64,000 nt of DNA from Nocardioides marinus (GTDB lineage: Bacteria; Actinomycetota; Actinomycetes; Propionibacteriales; Nocardioidaceae). The translations under genes were made by a program, and so were the position numbers. The stretch is taken from positions 3,238,001 through 3,302,000 of the forward strand of contig NZ_JACBZI010000001.1 of NCBI RefSeq assembly GCF_013408145.1, read 5' to 3'. Positions 62,362 to 64,000 of this stretch are shown piece by piece; within the stretch, counting starts at the first letter, position 1; each line of letters starts with the position of its first letter. Below the pieces are notes generated by a model. The model did no database searches, was not told the DNA's origin, and worked only from the letters and a program-made list of their open reading frames with translations.

Positions 62362-63999
62362 TCACGAGTGCAGGTCGTGCACGAAGTTCGTGTAGTCATC
62401 TAGCGCTGCAAGACGGGCCTCTCCTCGGGGCGGCAGCCGGCGCGTCTGGGCTGCAAGCCAGTCTCGAACCGGTCCCAGATCGACCGGCAGGAAGTCGCGG
62501 CCGAACTGCCGGACGACCTCCGGTCGCAGCCTCCCTCGATCACCTACATCAGGAGCGTTCGTCGCGCGCGCCCACTCTCGTATGGCGCCTGGATCTCGGA
62601 CCCCACCTGCGGCCACCTGGTGTAGGTATCGCTCCAGGAGCGCGTCCGTAACGGCAACGCGAGCCGTCCCGTCACCCCGTTCCTGTTCCCAGCTTTGCGC
62701 CCGTCGACGCAGTTCGACGCTCGCGCTCATGATGCCGACCCGGAGCCGCTCGTCCGGGTGGACGGCAAGCAATCGCCGCTCCGCCTCTGCACGGGTGACG
62801 TGAAGGTAGGACGCTGGGTACTGCGGAGAGTCCGCGGCCCGGCTACGAAGGCAGTGTCGACACAGCAGTCCCGTACGAACTTCTGGCACGGGGACGTACA
62901 CCGACATCGCGAACGCTTCCATGCAGTGAGGGCAATCGAAGAGCCCGACGCTTTCCGGCGCGGGCCGTCCTCTCCCTCCCAATGGACGGGCGATGGCGAG
63001 GTAGGGATGTTCACTACCTTCCTCGCTCGCGCTCTTGAGCACGTACCTGTTGTAGCCAGCCGCCGAGAAGCCCGCGTCCTCAAGCCAGTCGAGGTAGAGG
63101 GCACGCGGAACCCATTCGCGGGTCGACAGATAGTTCACGATCTCGGTCTGCATGAGACTGCCTGCGAACCAGATAGGGCCCTGCCCGGCTCGCTGGGACA
63201 CCTCTCCGAGGTAGACCGATCGAAGCATTTCCATGAAACGAGGGTCGGTCGAGCCGTCCGCGACCCCGTGCTCGTCAGGGTGAAGAAGGTGCCAGATGGC
63301 TCTTCTCGTCTCGACGGGCACAGCTCCGAGCAGCGCTCGTACGGATGCCGGCGGCACCCCCCGGTCCCTCAAATAGGCTTCAGCACGGACCAGGTCATCG
63401 GCGCCAGTCGTTTGAACCGGGCGAAGGACACCATCGAGTGTGCCGTCGCTGACCATGAGTCGTCGGGCGATGTCTGCACCCCGATCGCGGCCGACGCGCG
63501 GCTCGAGAATGCGGCCAACAACAGGACACGTTCCGACGATAGGGCCGGCCCGAACTGCTCCATCCTCCGTGGGCAGCAACAGGTAGAACCGGAACTCAAA
63601 CTCGAGGGCAGATACCTTCCGTAAGCGGAACTCGTGGAGGACCCCGGCGAGGGCGCCGACCACCTCTGGCTCAAGCGGCGCGTCAGAGGTGCCGAGCGTG
63701 GTCAGCGCCTGGGCCAACTCGGCGGCCACTATGTTGAATCTGAGCGGAACTCTTCGTCGCGGCGGCGCCTCTGGACGCTGAGCCAAGTCATGCTCAAGCC
63801 GCTCAATTCGCGCGCCCGTATCGTCCACGCGTCGCTGACGCAGTGCCAGTTCGCGTGGAGAAGCACTGGCCCGCCGCGCCTCCGAGAGCTCCTCGAGCTC
63901 GCGGTTGGCCTCGGCCAGAGCAGCATCGAGTTCCCTGCTCAGTCGCTGCGTCTCTGCATGCCATTGCGCCTCGAGGTCGCGCTGCGCGCTGGAGTCCAC
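62362..63999 (-). CDS. coiled coil / zinc ribbon / Lsr2-like DNA-binding protein, reaching the window edge
   Basis: At least 545 residues; it may start outside the window. An N-terminal coiled coil covers about 1-75. A zinc ribbon is formed by CPHC (about 355-358) and CRHC (about 380-383). Near the C-terminus (473-503) IREWARATNAPDVGDRGRLR matches the Lsr2 C-terminal domain, whose RGR inserts into the minor groove of AT-rich DNA. The middle (VETRRAIWHLLHPDEHGVAD, TEIVNYLSTREWVP) is not recognised. A sensor or silencer of foreign DNA is a possible role, by inference only. The start is unknown; the first codon seen is a GTG. Confidence 0.65.
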   Translation of the reverse strand: MDSSAQRDLEAQWHAETQRLSRELDAALAEANRELEELSEARRASASPRELALRQRRVDDTGARIERLEHDLAQRPEAPPRRRVPLRFNIVAAELAQALTTLGTSDAPLEPEVVGALAGVLHEFRLRKVSALEFEFRFYLLLPTEDGAVRAGPIVGTCPVVGRILEPRVGRDRGADIARRLMVSDGTLDGVLRPVQTTGADDLVRAEAYLRDRGVPPASVRALLGAVPVETRRAIWHLLHPDEHGVADGSTDPRFMEMLRSVYLGEVSQRAGQGPIWFAGSLMQTEIVNYLSTREWVPRALYLDWLEDAGFSAAGYNRYVLKSASEEGSEHPYLAIARPLGGRGRPAPESVGLFDCPHCMEAFAMSVYVPVPEVRTGLLCRHCLRSRAADSPQYPASYLHVTRAEAERRLLAVHPDERLRVGIMSASVELRRRAQSWEQERGDGTARVAVTDALLERYLHQVAAGGVRDPGAIREWARATNAPDVGDRGRLRPEVVRQFGRDFLPVDLGPVRDWLAAQTRRLPPRGEARLAALDDYTNFVHDLHS

Positions 64000-64000
64000 C

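Noticed and set aside
27350..64000. Search for a second copy of the tRNA-Lys 3' end as an att site
   Set aside because: No repeat of GGTTCGAGTCCCACGGGG was seen to the right within the window, nor an integrase gene, so an att site is not annotated.

Overview
The window looks like chromosome of a high-GC actinobacterium, most probably Nocardioides or a close relative (Nocardioidaceae). Grounds seen in the sequence are very high GC3, a mycothiol synthase, a GlnR-type nitrogen regulator, a solitary DUF222/HNH protein with an actinobacterial SOS box over its start codon, PHO boxes of 11-bp period, several probable leaderless genes, and a dispersed GGTCGAGCAGCGAG-type repeat that I associate from memory with Nocardioides genomes. 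The genus is an inference.

Positions 1-27,400 read as core chromosome. In order: DUF222/HNH nuclease-like protein; thioredoxin-like protein and MerR regulator divergent from a small heat-shock protein; MoaD-like protein; glnR; mshD; a tiny Cys/His-containing ORF; ygfZ-like, nitrobindin-like and DsrE-like genes; a 955-residue alanine-rich coiled-coil membrane protein; an HSL-type esterase. Then comes a phosphate block: ppk, a PhoU-like/Pit transporter pair and pstSCAB. All three transcription units carry PHO boxes, so polyphosphate synthesis, low-affinity and high-affinity phosphate uptake are probably one PhoP regulon. A solitary AbiEi/DUF559-type gene sits inside this block and is framed by two near-identical long perfect palindromes whose stems differ only by compensated changes. 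A NUDIX/SixA protein, a secreted protein, a copper module (copA-copZ-csoR), a cold-shock gene and tRNA-Lys(UUU) complete the core part.

From about 27,420 to 64,000 the region looks accessory: GC3 is lower, there are many solitary regulators, and it ends in insertion-sequence debris. It holds a TetR/MFS efflux pair; a CYP153 alkane-hydroxylase set (AraC regulator, 2Fe-2S ferredoxin, P450, ferredoxin reductase) followed by an acyl-CoA synthetase; and a PucR regulator divergent from a complete mce lipid-import operon (two YrbE permeases, six Mce proteins, two Mce-associated proteins, an MceG ATPase). After these come aldehyde dehydrogenase, short-chain dehydrogenase, acyl-CoA dehydrogenase, thioesterase, PlsC-type acyltransferase, a transglutaminase-fold protein paired with a BtrH-like protein, three TetR regulators and a second P450. 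Together they suggest uptake, terminal oxidation, CoA activation and re-esterification of hydrophobic chains; the substrate is not known.

The right end has IS3 and IS110 remnants, a small intact ORF between them, and a reverse-strand gene reaching the window edge. That gene joins a coiled coil, a Cys4 zinc ribbon and an Lsr2-like RGR DNA-binding motif. Most interesting for follow-up: the palindrome-flanked AbiEi/DUF559 cassette, the core-like mceG segment inside the mce operon, the Lsr2-like fusion protein, and the BtrH/transglutaminase pair.
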